Positions 8,705-18,090 are shown, counted from the first letter of the stretch. The stretch: 64,000 nucleotides of DNA from PALSA-612 sp963776375 (GCA_963776375.1 CAVZMF010000005.1:248001-312000); one strand, 5' to 3'. The notes: generated by a model not told the origin, from the letters alone. Numbers and translations are program-made.

Positions 8705-9580
8705 CTCCTCGGGTACCTGTTCTTGAAGTCGTCGGCGATCTCGTCGAAGGTCAGCCAGCGGACGCCGTCGTGCGAGTTGATGTGCTCGATGATCCGCTCG
8801 TGCATGAGCAGCACCTGCGGGTGGCCGCTCACGTCGGGGTGGATCGTCAGCGTGAACACGGCGTAGTCCATCTCCCGGTAGACCCAGTCGAACTGGTCCA
8901 TCCAGATCTGCTCGAGGTCGCGCGGGTTGACGAAGCCGTGGCTGTTCGGGGCCGCCTTGATGAACATCATCGGCGGGAGGTCGTCGATGTACCAGCTGGC
9001 CGGGATCTCGATCAGGTCGGTCTCCTCGCCCCGCTCGAGCGGAACCATCCACTCCTCGGCCGGCTTCGAGTAGTCGATCTTCGTCCAGCTGTCGCCCACG
9101 CGCACGTAGTAGGGCGTGAAGTCGTTGTGCATGAGGCTGTGGTCGTACTTGATGCCGTGCTCGAGCAGGAGCTCGTTGGACACGGCCGAGAACTCCCACC
9201 ACGGCGCCACGTAGCCGGTCGGCCGGCGGCCGGCGATCCGCTCGATCAGGTCGATGCACTTGAGCATGACCGCCTCTTCCTGCTCCGGCGTCATCGAGAT
9301 CGGGTTCTCGTGCGAATAGCCGTGCATGCCGATCTCGTGGCCGGCGTCGACGACCATCTTCGTCTGCTCGGGGAAGGTCTCGATCGAGTGGCCGGGGATG
9401 AACCACGTCGTCTGCAGGCCGTAGCGGTCGAACAGCTTGAGCAGCCGCGGCGTGCCCACCTCGCCGGCGAAGAGGCCCCGCGAGATGTCGTCGGGGGAGT
9501 TCTCGCCGCCGTAGGAGCCGAGCCATCCCGCCACCGCGTCGACGTCGACTGCCGTACGCGCAGAGGATCTCCTTCGCCAT
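8701..9580 (-). CDS. Polysaccharide-deacetylase-fold amidohydrolase (frameshifted)
   Basis: A NodB/PuuE-fold protein of about 292 residues once one extra base near 9552 is removed. The N-terminus MAKEILCAYG then joins DVDAVAGWLGSYGGEN, the usual start of this family. Metal and catalytic motifs are DVDAVAGW, HGYSHENP and TLTIHPDVSGHP. The ATG at 9580 has GGGAGG 8 nt upstream. Known relatives include allantoinase PuuE, peptidoglycan deacetylases and uncharacterised amidohydrolases; the ureide setting favours C-N hydrolysis of a small molecule over polysaccharide. A clearer PuuE is at 31016. Confidence 0.82.
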
Positions 9581-9608
9581 TTGTGACCTCCCGTTCGCTG
9601 GTACAACG

Positions 9609-9782
9609 GAGCCTAGTGCTTCGTCCTGGAGGTGGCGTGATGACCTGGCGAGCGAAAACCGAGCCCCGCAAGGACGCAGGGAGCGCTCGTATCGATCGAG
9701 ATACGGGCGCGACTGAGGACGCCGCGCGGCGACTGTTTGCAGCCGCCAGGGCTCGCGCCGGCTCCGGGATGGAGCACTGACC
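9609..9782 (+). ncRNA. Two-copy structured leader element, copy 1 (candidate RNA)
   Basis: GAGCCTAGTGCTTCGTCC is followed about 50 nt later by GCAAGGACGCAGGGAGCGC, then by an 11-bp hairpin GCGCTCGTATC / GATACGGGCGC (9683-9693 / 9700-9710) and GAGGACGC. The same blocks in the same order and spacing occur on the minus strand at 47292-47120. There the hairpin stem keeps CGTATC/GATACG but the loop is different. CGTCC of the first block can pair with GGACG of the second. It leads directly into the CxxC gene at 9783. A 46-codon ORF (9641-9778) ending GMEH runs through it; I doubt that it is a protein gene. Confidence 0.45.
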
Positions 9783-10055
9783 ATGTGTGGCCTGTGCGGT
9801 GTGTTGATGAACGAGCACTGGGCCGAGGAGGGCGGCGGTCGGCGGGCACGCGGCTTCCGGGTCGTCCTCCTGAACCGCGTGCTCGATCACTACGGCCTGT
9901 CCCTCTCGGACTGGGCCGGAAGCGTCTACACGCTGCGCGACCGCAAGGGCCGCTCGGCGGTCGTCACGGACATCGGCACACTCTGGGGCGAGGCCGAGAA
10001 GCTGGCCGGCCGCCCGCTCGACCCGCTCGACCCGGCTTTGCTGGCCGCGCTGTGA
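9783..10055 (+). CDS. Small CxxC protein paired with CobW GTPase
   Basis: A 90-residue protein beginning MCGLCGVLMNEHW, with one N-terminal CxxC and a His that could bind a metal. The rest has a short basic segment (RRARGFRVVLLNRVL) and no membrane segment. Its stop overlaps the CobW start (GTGA), so the two are translationally coupled. This pairing suggests that it is a client or accessory of the metal-handling GTPase. I do not recognise a named family. Element copy 1 forms its 5' leader. Confidence 0.7.
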   Translation: MCGLCGVLMNEHWAEEGGGRRARGFRVVLLNRVLDHYGLSLSDWAGSVYTLRDRKGRSAVVTDIGTLWGEAEKLAGRPLDPLDPALLAAL

Positions 10056-11001
10056 AGACGCCCGTCACGCTGGTCACCGGGTTCCTCGGCTCGGGGAAGA
10101 CGACGCTGATCTCGCGCCTGCTGGCACATCCGGACATGGGCGAGACGGCTGTGATCGTCAACGAGCTGGGCGAGATCGGGATCGACCACCATCTGCTGCG
10201 GAGGGTCGACGAGCGGACGGTGCTGCTCGACTCGGGCTGCGTCTGCTGCACGCTGCGCGGCGACCTCGCGGACGAGCTCCGCGACCTGCGACAGCCGGCG
10301 GACGCGGGGGGAGATCCCGGCGTTCCGCCGCGTCGTCGTCGAGACGACGGGCCTGGCCGACCCGGCGCCGATCGTCTACACGCTGGCCGCCGAGCCGGTC
10401 GTCCGGCACCACTTCGAGCTCGGACGGGATCGTGGCCACCGTGGACGCGCTCAACGGCCTCGTCGAGGACGCGTCGCTGAAGCAGGCGGCGGTCGCCGAC
10501 GTGCTCGTCGTGACCAAGGTGGACGTGGCCGAGCCGGACGGGCTCGAGACGCGACTGCGCGCGCTCAACCCCGGCGCCGAGATCGTCGAGGCCGCGTTCG
10601 GTGAGATCGAGCCCGGGCGCCTCTTCGACCGGCCGCACACGGACCCGCGCGACGTCTCCGTGGGGGAGCGGCACGCGCACGAGGGTGGCATCCGGCCGTT
10701 CGCGCTCGTCTTCGAGGAGCGGCTCGACTGGACCGCGTTCGGGATCTGGCTCACGATGCTGCTCCAGGCGCGCGGAAGCCGACCTGCTGCGCGTCAAGGG
10801 GCTGCTGAACGTCGGCGGCCCAGACGAAGAAGCAGGGGGCCGCTGCTCCTGAACGGCGTCCAGCACGTCGTCCACCCGCCCGAGCACCTCGACGCCTGGC
10901 CGGACGACGACCACCGGTCGCGGATCGTCTTCATCGGCCGCGGGCTCGACCCGGCAGCCGTCGAGCGGTCCCTGCTCGCCTTCAACGCGGCTGCTCACTA
11001 G
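10052..11001 (+). CDS. CobW/G3E-family GTPase (multiply frameshifted)
   Basis: A P-loop G3E GTPase of about 314 residues after five extra bases are removed (near 10290, 10428, 10775 and two at 10825-10840). Visible motifs are Walker A GFLGSGKTT at residues 8-16, the metal motif CVCCTLRGDL, ETTGLADP, and TKVD for guanine recognition. The C-terminal CobW domain ends in HPPEHLDAWPDDDHRS and IVFIGRGLD. Members act as metallochaperones or nitrile-hydratase-type activators. All five breaks are single insertions in G/C contexts and every motif survives, so the gene is probably intact in the organism. Confidence 0.85.
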
Positions 11002-11011
11002 GGTCTCGATC

Positions 11012-12410
11012 ATGAGCCTGACGCGAAGAGAGCTCCTGCGGCGCGCGGCGGCGGCGGCCGTCAGCCGGCCCCGGTCTCGCCGCCGCTCGGGCCGCCCGTG
11101 CGGCGACTCCTAATCCCCTGCGGTCGCAGCCGCTCCGCGTGATCACGATGGGTATCGAGTGGCCGCGGGGCATGCGCGAGCAGGCGCAGCTCGACCTCGG
11201 CTTTCCGATCCGCCTCCAGGTGCTGACTCGCGCGACCAGATCGACGCCGTGCTGGCCAATCCGGGCAGCTTCGACGTCTTCGGGGGCTACGGCTACCAGG
11301 CCATGCGCGTCTGGTTCAAGGGCCATCTGCGGCCGGTCGACACGCATCGGATCGCGGCCTGGCCCGACTTCTACAAGCTCTTCGCCTGGGGCAAGCTCAC
11401 GCCGGGCTCGTCCTGTCCGTACGGCGTCGGCGACGCGCCGTTCCGCTCGCTCTTCCTGCGCATCGGGACGAAGGGACTGCCGCACGTCGAGCGCTCCCGC
11501 CACCCGCAGCACCGAGATCGTCCAGTGGATCGACGAGCGGACCGGCCGGCCGCACGGCGGCGAGCCGATGCCGCGCTACGTCGTCGGCGTGCCGGCGCAC
11601 TTCGCGGCCGAGTCGCTCGGCTACCTGCTCGAGGTGATCCCGCGCGCGCCCGGACAAGTCTCCTGGGGCGAGCTCCTGAACCGGACCTGGAAGGGGCGCG
11701 TGGCCGTCCAGAACGATCCTGCGGTCGCGCTCGTCGACCTGGGCCGCGCCGCCGAGACGGCCGGGATCATGCGCTTCGGGAACGTCGGGGCGATGACGAT
11801 CCCGGAGGTCGACCGCCTGGTGAAGGTCCTGACGCTCTACCGGAAGCAGGGGCAGTTCCGGCAGCCCTGGGTCGAGCTTCAACGACGTCGTCAACCTGAT
11901 GGCGTCGAAGGACGTGGCGATCGCCCCGCTCTGGCCCTCTGCCGCCGCGCGCGTCGCCGCCGAAGGGGTGCGGATCGTCTACGCGGTGCCGCCCGAGGGC
12001 TACCGCGGCTCGTGCAGCGCGATGGGGATCTCCGCGCGCGTGCCGGCCGGGCCGCGGCTCGACGCCTGCTACGCCTATCTGAACTGGCTCTACAACGGGT
12101 ATTTCGGCGCGACGATGATGCGCCAGGGCTACTACGTCGCGAACGGAGCCGGCTCGAGCCCTGGATCGACACGTACGGCGCGTCGCTCGCGGACGAGCCT
12201 TCACGCGCGCTGAGTACCGCTACTGGTACGAGGGCCGCCCGGCGGCGTGGTCGCTGCCGGACGTCAAGGGCGTGCTCGCGATCAAGCGCGGGGACGCGGC
12301 GGGAGGGCGGCTCGCTCGTGACCCGGATGTGCCGCTGCACGGCCTGGAGCTCGTACTTCCACGCGGCGGGCCACCAGGCCAGGCGCTTCCGCGAGTTCAC
12401 CGGTACATGA
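11012..12410 (+). CDS. Second ABC solute-binding protein, paralog of 4057 gene (frameshifted)
   Basis: This aligns along its length with the binding protein at 4057-5568: a Tat-like start SLTRRELLRRAAAA, then FDVFGGYGYQAMRVWF, PMPRYVVGVPAHF, VNLMASKDV, YAYLNWLYNGYFG and MRQGYYVANGA. Seven single-base indels are needed (insertions near 11075, 11498, 11880 and 12298; deletions near 11228, 12150 and 12198), giving about 465 residues. No permease or ATPase gene adjoins it, so it either feeds the upstream importer or has lost its partners. It starts 10 nt after CobW. Confidence 0.82.
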
Positions 12411-12450
12411 GGCAGTCCGTCGCCGGCGGCGCGGGCGAGGGACGCGCGAC

Positions 12451-13586
12451 GTGAAGGTCGGGCATCGTCGTGCCGTTTTCGTGGTCGTACATCGGCGGCG
12501 TGAGCGAGCACGCGGAGGCCCAGGCCGAGGCGCTCGAGCGGCTCGGCTTCGAGACGCGGCTGATCATGGGCGACGACCCGCCGGGAACGGTCTGGCGGCT
12601 GCTCCACCCCGACGCCGGCCGGCTCGACCGCCGTCCGGCGCGCGTGATGTCGATCGGCACGATCCGTGACCGTGCCGGCGAACAACTCACGGACGCACAT
12701 CGTGCTCAGCCAGCTCGCCGAGCAGCGCCTGCGCCGGCTGCTCAAGCGTGAGCGGTTCGACCTTCTGCACCTCCACGAGCCGATGACGCCCGCGCTCTGC
12801 GTCGCCGCGCTCGCCCACGCCCGCTCGCCGGTCGTCGGCACCTGGCACGCGACCGGCGAGCTCGGCTGGATGAAGGCGGGCATGCCGATGTGGGGGATGC
12901 TGATGGAGCGGATCGACTATCGGATCGCCGTCTCCGAGGTCGCCCGCCAGTCGGCCGCGCGCTGGACCTGCCCGGGCCGTTCGAGATCATCCCGAACGGG
13001 ATCACTCTGCCCCCGCACGCCGATCCCGCCGGGCCGCGAGAACATCGTCGTCTACATCGGCCGCCACGATCCGCGCAAGGGCCTCGAGGTGCTGCTCCGC
13101 GCCTGGCCCGGAGGTGCGCGCGCGAGACGGGCGCGATCCTCCACGTGATCGGTGCCGACCCGCGGGCGGTGCGGCTGCTGATGACCCGGCAGAAGCTCGT
13201 GGACGACGGCATCGAGCTGATGGGCGTGATCGTCGGCGACCCGCTCACGTCCGAGCTCGCGCGGGCCAAGCTGCTCTGCGCGCCCGTCGCTCGGCGGCGA
13301 GTCGTTCGGCATGGTGCTGACGCGCGCGTTCGGCTGCGCAACGCCGGTCGTCGCCTCGGACATCCCCGGATACGACCAGGTGATGGCGCCCGAGGTCGGC
13401 CTGACCGTGCCGCCCGGTGACTCGGAGGCCCTGGGCTCGGCGCTGATCGAGCTGCTGAGCGACGAGGAGCGCCGCCAGCGGCTCGGGGAGGGTGCCCGGG
13501 AACGCGCGCTCGAGCGCTACGGCTGGGCCAAGCTGGCCGAGCGCCTGGCGGCGATCTACGAGGTCGTCGTCGCCCGGGCTGCCTGA
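12451..13586 (+). CDS. GT4 glycosyltransferase, PimA-like (frameshifted)
   Basis: A GT-B fold family 4 glycosyltransferase of about 376 residues after seven single-base corrections (insertions near 12461, 12672, 13035, 13113 twice and 13290; one deletion near 12968). Segments seen are GIVVPFSWSYIGGVSEH at the N-terminus, HLHEPMTPALC, VVGTWHATGE, FEIIPNGI, YIGRHDPRKGLEVLLRAW, and the donor-site motif ESFGMVLTRAFGCATPVVASD. It resembles phosphatidylinositol mannosyltransferase PimA and related actinobacterial enzymes. The next gene makes or modifies UDP-ManNAc, so the pair may build a cell-surface glycan. Confidence 0.83.
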
Positions 13587-13669
13587 GAGCTCAGCCCGCC
13601 TGACTGGGGTTAGAATCGGCCTTCAGGCGGCGTTTCGGTGCGTCGTCGACGGAAGCCTCCTGAACCCCC

Positions 13670-15859
13670 ATGATCAAGGTCCTCACGGTCTTCGGCACGC
13701 GCCCGGAGGCGATCAAGCTCGCGCCCGTGATCCGGGAGCTCGAGCGGCGTCCGGACACGTTCCAGTCGCGCACCTGCGTGACCGGGCAGCACCGGGAGAT
13801 GCTCGACCAGATGCTCGACCTCTTCGGGATCGAGCCGGATCACGACCTGAAGGTGATGCAGCACGCGCAGTCGCTGAACCACGTGACCGTGGCGGTGATC
13901 GACCGCCTGCGGCCGATCCTCGAGGAGGAGCAGCCCGACTGGGTGCTCGTCCAGGGCGACACGACGACGACGATGGCGGGCGCGCTCGGCGCGTTCCACC
14001 ACGGCATCAAGGTCGGTCACGTAGAGGCGGGCCTGCGGACGTTCGACAAGCACGATCCGTGGCCCGAGGAGATGAACCGCCGCGTCGCCGGCGTTCTCGC
14101 CGACGTGCATTTCGCGCCGACTCCGTCCAGCGCGCAGAACCTCTACCGCGAGGGCGTGTCCAAGGACCGCGTCTACGTGACCGGGAACACGGTCATCGAC
14201 GCGCTGCAGGCCGTGGCCGAGATGCCGTTCGACCCGGAGCAGACGCCGCTCTCGGAGCTGGGCCTGAACGGGCAGCGGCTGATCGTCGCCACGATGCACC
14301 GCCGCGAGATGAGCGCGGAGGCGCTCGAAGATGTGTGCTCCGCCTTGCGCGCGGTCGCCGAGGGTCATCCGGACGTGCGGATCGTGATCCCCGTGCACCG
14401 CAACCCGAAGGTGCGCGAGCCGATCCACGAGGCGCTGGGCGACGTCGCCAACATCGACCTCCTCGATCCGCTCGACTACCGCCCGATGGTCTGGCTCGTG
14501 GGGCGCAGCCACTTCGTGATCACCGACTCCGGCGGGCTGCAGGAGGAGGTGACCGCGCTCGGGAAGCCGGTGCTGGTCATCCGCGGCACGACGGAGCGGC
14601 CGGAGAGCGTCGAGGCGGGCAACGCGGTGCTCGTCGGCGCCGACGGACCTGCCATCGAGAGCTGGGCCTCGTCGCTGCTCGCCGACGACGTGACCTACCA
14701 GGCGATGGCGCGGTCGACGAACCCGTACGGGAACGGTGACGCCGCGAAGAAGATCGTCGACATCCTCGAGGCGCGCTCGCTCGGCCCCGAGCGCGGAGCC
14801 GCTTCCGGCGGCGGGCCCGGCGGGCCGTCGCGGATCGACCCCGAGGTCGTGCGCTGGGGGGCGGACGGGCTCTCGCGCTGGATCTCGTCCGGCGCCTGCC
14901 AGAGCTCGAGCGGCGCGTTCGCCGCGTGGGTCGAGCTGGCCAGCGGCGAGAAGGCCTACGACTACGCCGAGATCACCGGCTACGCCCTCACGCACCTGGC
15001 CGCGCGCGAGGAGCTGGCGGACGACGAGGTCGGCGTCGGGCGGCGCGCCGCCGACTGGCTCGTGGGTCGCGTCCAGCAGCGCCGCCTCGCGGCGCGGGAC
15101 GGCTGGGACAGCGACGCCGTGTACCTGTTCGACCTGGGCATGATCTCGGCCGGGCTGCAGTCGTTCGGGCGGCGGTTCGAGGAGGAGCGCTACGTCGCGA
15201 CCGGCCTGGAGCTCGTCGAGATCCTCGACCGGGAGCTGGCCGCCGACCTCGGCCCGGTCTCCGCTTACGGGCCCCGCTCCGACCGTACGAACTGGTCGAC
15301 GCGCGGCATCGTCCACCTGGCCAAGCTGTCGCAGTCCTTCCTGCTCGCCGGGCGCGAGGAGCCGGCACGCCGCCTGATCGACGCGGCCAGGTCGGTCCAG
15401 GGCCCCGACGGGCACATGCCCACCGACCCCGAGAGCGCGGTCACCATGCTCCACCCGCATCTGTACGGCGCCGAGGGCCTGTGGATGTGGGGCTCGGCGA
15501 CCGGCGACCAGGATGCGATCGACCGGGCGCGCGCGAACGTCCAGTGGGTGTGGACGCACCAGCTGGGAAGCGGCGGTCTGCCGCGTGCCTTCGGGCGGCC
15601 GGAGCCGATCGAGCAGCTCGACGTCACCGCGCAGGCCGTGCGCATGGCGTTGCTGCTCGGCGTCCGCACGCCCGCCGTCGACCGTGCGATCGAGCGCCTG
15701 CTCGAGGTCGCCCGCGAGCGCGACGGCATGCTGGCGATGCCGTATCAGCCCGGCTCGCCGGACGTCCATCTGAACACCTGGGTGACGATGTTCGCCTCCC
15801 AGGCGCTGGCGCTGGCCGTGCCCGGCGCCGAGCCGCTGCGCTGGGACCAGCTCGTTTGA
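13670..15859 (+). CDS. wecB: UDP-GlcNAc 2-epimerase fused to an alpha/alpha-toroid-like domain
   Basis: A 729-residue protein without frameshifts. Residues 1-~370 are a complete non-hydrolysing UDP-N-acetylglucosamine 2-epimerase: VFGTRPEAIKLAPV, QGDTTTTMAGALGAF, HVEAGLRTFDKHDPWPEEMNR, MHRREM, DSGGLQEE and RGTTERPES. A Gly/Pro linker at ~380-395 leads to ~330 residues of regular helix pairs with aromatic motifs (WDSDAVYLFDLGM, HMPTDPESAVTMLHPHLYGAEGLWMWG, LGSGGLPRAF), which look like an (alpha/alpha)6 toroid. Ordinary WecB proteins end near 370 residues. The C-terminal function is unknown. It follows the GT4 gene on the same strand, with a TAGAAT box at 13611. Confidence 0.85.
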   Translation: MIKVLTVFGTRPEAIKLAPVIRELERRPDTFQSRTCVTGQHREMLDQMLDLFGIEPDHDLKVMQHAQSLNHVTVAVIDRLRPILEEEQPDWVLVQGDTTTTMAGALGAFHHGIKVGHVEAGLRTFDKHDPWPEEMNRRVAGVLADVHFAPTPSSAQNLYREGVSKDRVYVTGNTVIDALQAVAEMPFDPEQTPLSELGLNGQRLIVATMHRREMSAEALEDVCSALRAVAEGHPDVRIVIPVHRNPKVREPIHEALGDVANIDLLDPLDYRPMVWLVGRSHFVITDSGGLQEEVTALGKPVLVIRGTTERPESVEAGNAVLVGADGPAIESWASSLLADDVTYQAMARSTNPYGNGDAAKKIVDILEARSLGPERGAASGGGPGGPSRIDPEVVRWGADGLSRWISSGACQSSSGAFAAWVELASGEKAYDYAEITGYALTHLAAREELADDEVGVGRRAADWLVGRVQQRRLAARDGWDSDAVYLFDLGMISAGLQSFGRRFEEERYVATGLELVEILDRELAADLGPVSAYGPRSDRTNWSTRGIVHLAKLSQSFLLAGREEPARRLIDAARSVQGPDGHMPTDPESAVTMLHPHLYGAEGLWMWGSATGDQDAIDRARANVQWVWTHQLGSGGLPRAFGRPEPIEQLDVTAQAVRMALLLGVRTPAVDRAIERLLEVARERDGMLAMPYQPGSPDVHLNTWVTMFASQALALAVPGAEPLRWDQLV

Positions 15860-15897
15860 CACGGGGGAAACCGCCGGTTTGCCCCGTGTGCCCCCTT
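15860..15897 (+). repeat. Dispersed palindromic repeat, copy B
   Basis: CACGGGGGAAACC-GCC-GGTTTGCCCCGTG, then CCCCCTT, starting directly after the epimerase stop. It is the same core as copies A, C, D and E and could serve as a terminator hairpin here. The rest of 15898-15996 holds two more short inverted repeats and no gene. Confidence 0.75.
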
Positions 15898-15996
15898 CCC
15901 TGAGCAGCGACGAGAGTGGCCGCAGCGGCCGACGTCGGCGAAGCCGGCGTCGGCGGCGGACTGATCAGAACCGTGGGCCGGTTCCGCGATTGCCCG

Positions 15997-16812
15997 TCAT
16001 CGCCAGCCGACGACGAGGCGGTAGCCGAGGTACCACGGTGACGACTCGTCGCCGAGGCCTTCTGCGGCGGCCTCGCGCAGGCGGTCGAGCCCGACCTGCG
16101 CCTCGGTCACGCCGGCGGCGAGCAGGGTCGTCATGCTGCCCTCGCTGAGCGAGAACCCGACGAGCCGCTCGGCGTCGACCTGCTCGACGCTGTGCAGGAC
16201 GGTCTCGTCGACGGCGCTGAAGCGCCCCGATTCCACCAGGCGCTCGCGGGTCACCGGCCACCGGGTCTTGCCGACGTCGAGGCCGAGCGCGGCGCGGAGC
16301 TGACCCTTCCGCTCGTAGGTCGCTTCGAAAGCGGCGTTCGCGGCAGCGCTCGTGGTCAGGCTCCAGCGGTATTCGTAGGCGGCGAAGACCCGGCCGGGGC
16401 GGAGGATGCGTGAGATCTCGGCGAAGGTCGGCTCGGGCTCCATCCACTGCAGGGACTGGGAGCAGGTGACGATGTCGGCGCAACCGTCGGGAAGGCCCGT
16501 GTCGTGGGCGGACGCGGCCCGGTAGGACACGTTGGGCGCGTCGGTGGCTTCGACGGCCACCGCCCGCATCTCCGGGTTGGGCTCGACGCCGACGACCTCG
16601 TCGGCATGCTCAGCCCAGAAGCGCGTCGAGAGGCCGGTGCCGCTCCCCAGGTCGACGACGAGCTCCGGTCTTTCGACTCTGGCCAGCAGCGGGAGCAGCT
16701 CGAGCAGCACCGGCGCGGGCCGCGGGCGGTAGCGGTCGTAGTTGTGGGCGAAGCCGCTGGCGCTGTAGCCGGAGCGGCGGATCTCCTCGACGACCCGCTC
16801 GAGGTCCATCAC
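15997..16812 (-). CDS. Class I SAM-dependent methyltransferase
   Basis: A 271-residue methyltransferase of the UbiE/MenG-like type 11 group. Motif I VVDLGSGTGLSTRFW is at about residues 52-66, the acidic motif II VVGVEPNPEMR follows, and motif III-like CADIVTCSQSLQWMEP is near 115. Small molecules are the usual acceptors; the substrate here cannot be named. It is transcribed divergently from the copy C region and convergently with the epimerase. Two adjacent ATG codons begin the frame. Confidence 0.85.
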   Translation of the reverse strand: MMDLERVVEEIRRSGYSASGFAHNYDRYRPRPAPVLLELLPLLARVERPELVVDLGSGTGLSTRFWAEHADEVVGVEPNPEMRAVAVEATDAPNVSYRAASAHDTGLPDGCADIVTCSQSLQWMEPEPTFAEISRILRPGRVFAAYEYRWSLTTSAAANAAFEATYERKGQLRAALGLDVGKTRWPVTRERLVESGRFSAVDETVLHSVEQVDAERLVGFSLSEGSMTTLLAAGVTEAQVGLDRLREAAAEGLGDESSPWYLGYRLVVGWR

Positions 16813-16889
16813 TACGCAGAGCCATCGGCGGCGAAGCCGTGGCTTGGCCGCGGCGTAGCTCGACCCGCCGTGTGCGCGACCAGAAGGGG

Positions 16890-16926
16890 AAGGGGGCCCA
16901 CGGGGAAACCGGCCGTTTCCCCCGTG
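16890..16926 (-). repeat. Dispersed palindromic repeat, copy C
   Basis: AAGGGGGCC followed by CACGGGGAAAC-CGGCC-GTTTCCCCCGTG, ending one base before the stop of the acyl-CoA dehydrogenase gene. Just upstream (16833-16856) is GGCGAAGCCGTGGCTTGGCCGCGGCG, in two parts very similar to a hairpin next to copy E, so the repeat unit is longer than the core. Confidence 0.75.
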
Positions 16927-18090
16927 TCAGTACGAGCGCGGCATGCCGAGCACGTGCTGGCCCACGTAGGCGAGCACGAGGTTGTTCGACACCGGCGCGA
17001 TCGAGTACAGCCGCGTCTCGCGGAACTTGCGCTCCACGTCGTACTCCTCGGCGAACCCGAAGCCGCCGTGGGCGTCGAGGCACGCGTTCGCGGCGGCCCA
17101 GGACGCCTCGGAGCCGAGCAGCTTGGCGATGTTCGCCTCGGCCCCGCAGGGCAGGCCCTGCTCGAACAGCCAGGCGGCCTTGTAGCGCATCAGGTCGGCT
17201 GCCTGGATCGCCGCGTAGGCGCGGGCGATCGGGAACTGGACGCCCTGGTTCGCGCCCACGGGCTTCCCGAACACGACCCGCTCGGACGCGTACGCCGTGG
17301 CCTTGTCCGTGAACCAGCGCCCGTCGCCGATGCATTCGGCGGCGATCAGGATCCGCTCGGCGTTCATGCCGTCGAGGATGTAGCGGAAGCCCTTGCCCTC
17401 GTCGCCGACGAGCGCGTCGGCGGGCACCTCGACGCCGTCGAGGAAGATCTCGGTCGTCGCGTGGTTCATCAGCGTCTTGATCGGCCGGATCGTCATCGTC
17501 CCGGCCTCGAGCGCCTGCTTCATGTCGACGATGAACGTGGACAGGCCCTCGGTGCGCTTCTGGACCTCCGACATCGGCGTCGTCCGTGCGAGCAGCAGCA
17601 TCAGGTCGGAGTGGAGCGCGCGAGACGTCCAGATCTTCTGGCCGCGAACGAGATAGCCGTCGTCGACGCGCTCGGCGAAGGTCTGGATCGAGGTCGTGTC
17701 GGAGCCGACGGTCGGCTCGGTGACGCCGAAGGCCTGGAGCCGGAGCTCGCCGGACGCGATGCGCGGCAGGAAGCGCCGCTTCTGCTCCTCGGACCCGTGC
17801 CGCAGGATCGTGCCCATGATGTACATCTGCGCATGGCAGGCGCCCGAGTTGCCGCCCGAGGCGTTGATCTCCTCGAGGATCACGCTCGCTGCCGTCAGAC
17901 TCAGCCCGGCGCCGCCGTACTCCTCCGGGATCAGCGCCGCCAGCCAACCGCCGTCGGTCAGCGCGCGGACGAAGTCCTCGGGGTAGCGATCGGGCTCGAG
18001 CCCGCGCCAGTACTCGCCCGGGAAGCCGTCGCACAGATCGCGGACGGCTGTCCGGATCTCGTCCAGCTCCGGCGCGACCGCGAAGTCCAT
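16927..18090 (-). CDS. Acyl-CoA dehydrogenase
   Basis: A 387-residue FAD-dependent acyl-CoA dehydrogenase with the N-terminal helical domain, the middle beta domain (AFGVTEPTVGSDTTSIQTFAE) and the C-terminal helical domain (DAHGGFGFAEEYDVERKF). It oxidises a CoA thioester at alpha-beta and passes electrons to ETF. It is the last gene of a five-gene minus-strand operon; its ATG overlaps the preceding stop (TGATG). The end APVSNNLVLAYVGQHVLGMPRSY is family-typical. The chain length or branched or dicarboxylic nature of the substrate is not evident. Confidence 0.9.
   Translation of the reverse strand: MDFAVAPELDEIRTAVRDLCDGFPGEYWRGLEPDRYPEDFVRALTDGGWLAALIPEEYGGAGLSLTAASVILEEINASGGNSGACHAQMYIMGTILRHGSEEQKRRFLPRIASGELRLQAFGVTEPTVGSDTTSIQTFAERVDDGYLVRGQKIWTSRALHSDLMLLLARTTPMSEVQKRTEGLSTFIVDMKQALEAGTMTIRPIKTLMNHATTEIFLDGVEVPADALVGDEGKGFRYILDGMNAERILIAAECIGDGRWFTDKATAYASERVVFGKPVGANQGVQFPIARAYAAIQAADLMRYKAAWLFEQGLPCGAEANIAKLLGSEASWAAANACLDAHGGFGFAEEYDVERKFRETRLYSIAPVSNNLVLAYVGQHVLGMPRSY

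Noticed and set aside
9641..9778. 46-codon protein gene MTWRAKTEPRK...
   Set aside because: It runs through the structured element whose second copy does not keep this frame, so it is more likely chance within an RNA or repeat.
9609..9782. Cyclic-di-GMP (GEMM) riboswitch
   Set aside because: GCGAAAACC and GGACGCA in copy 1 are reminiscent, but copy 2 lacks the first word and the receptor layout does not fit.
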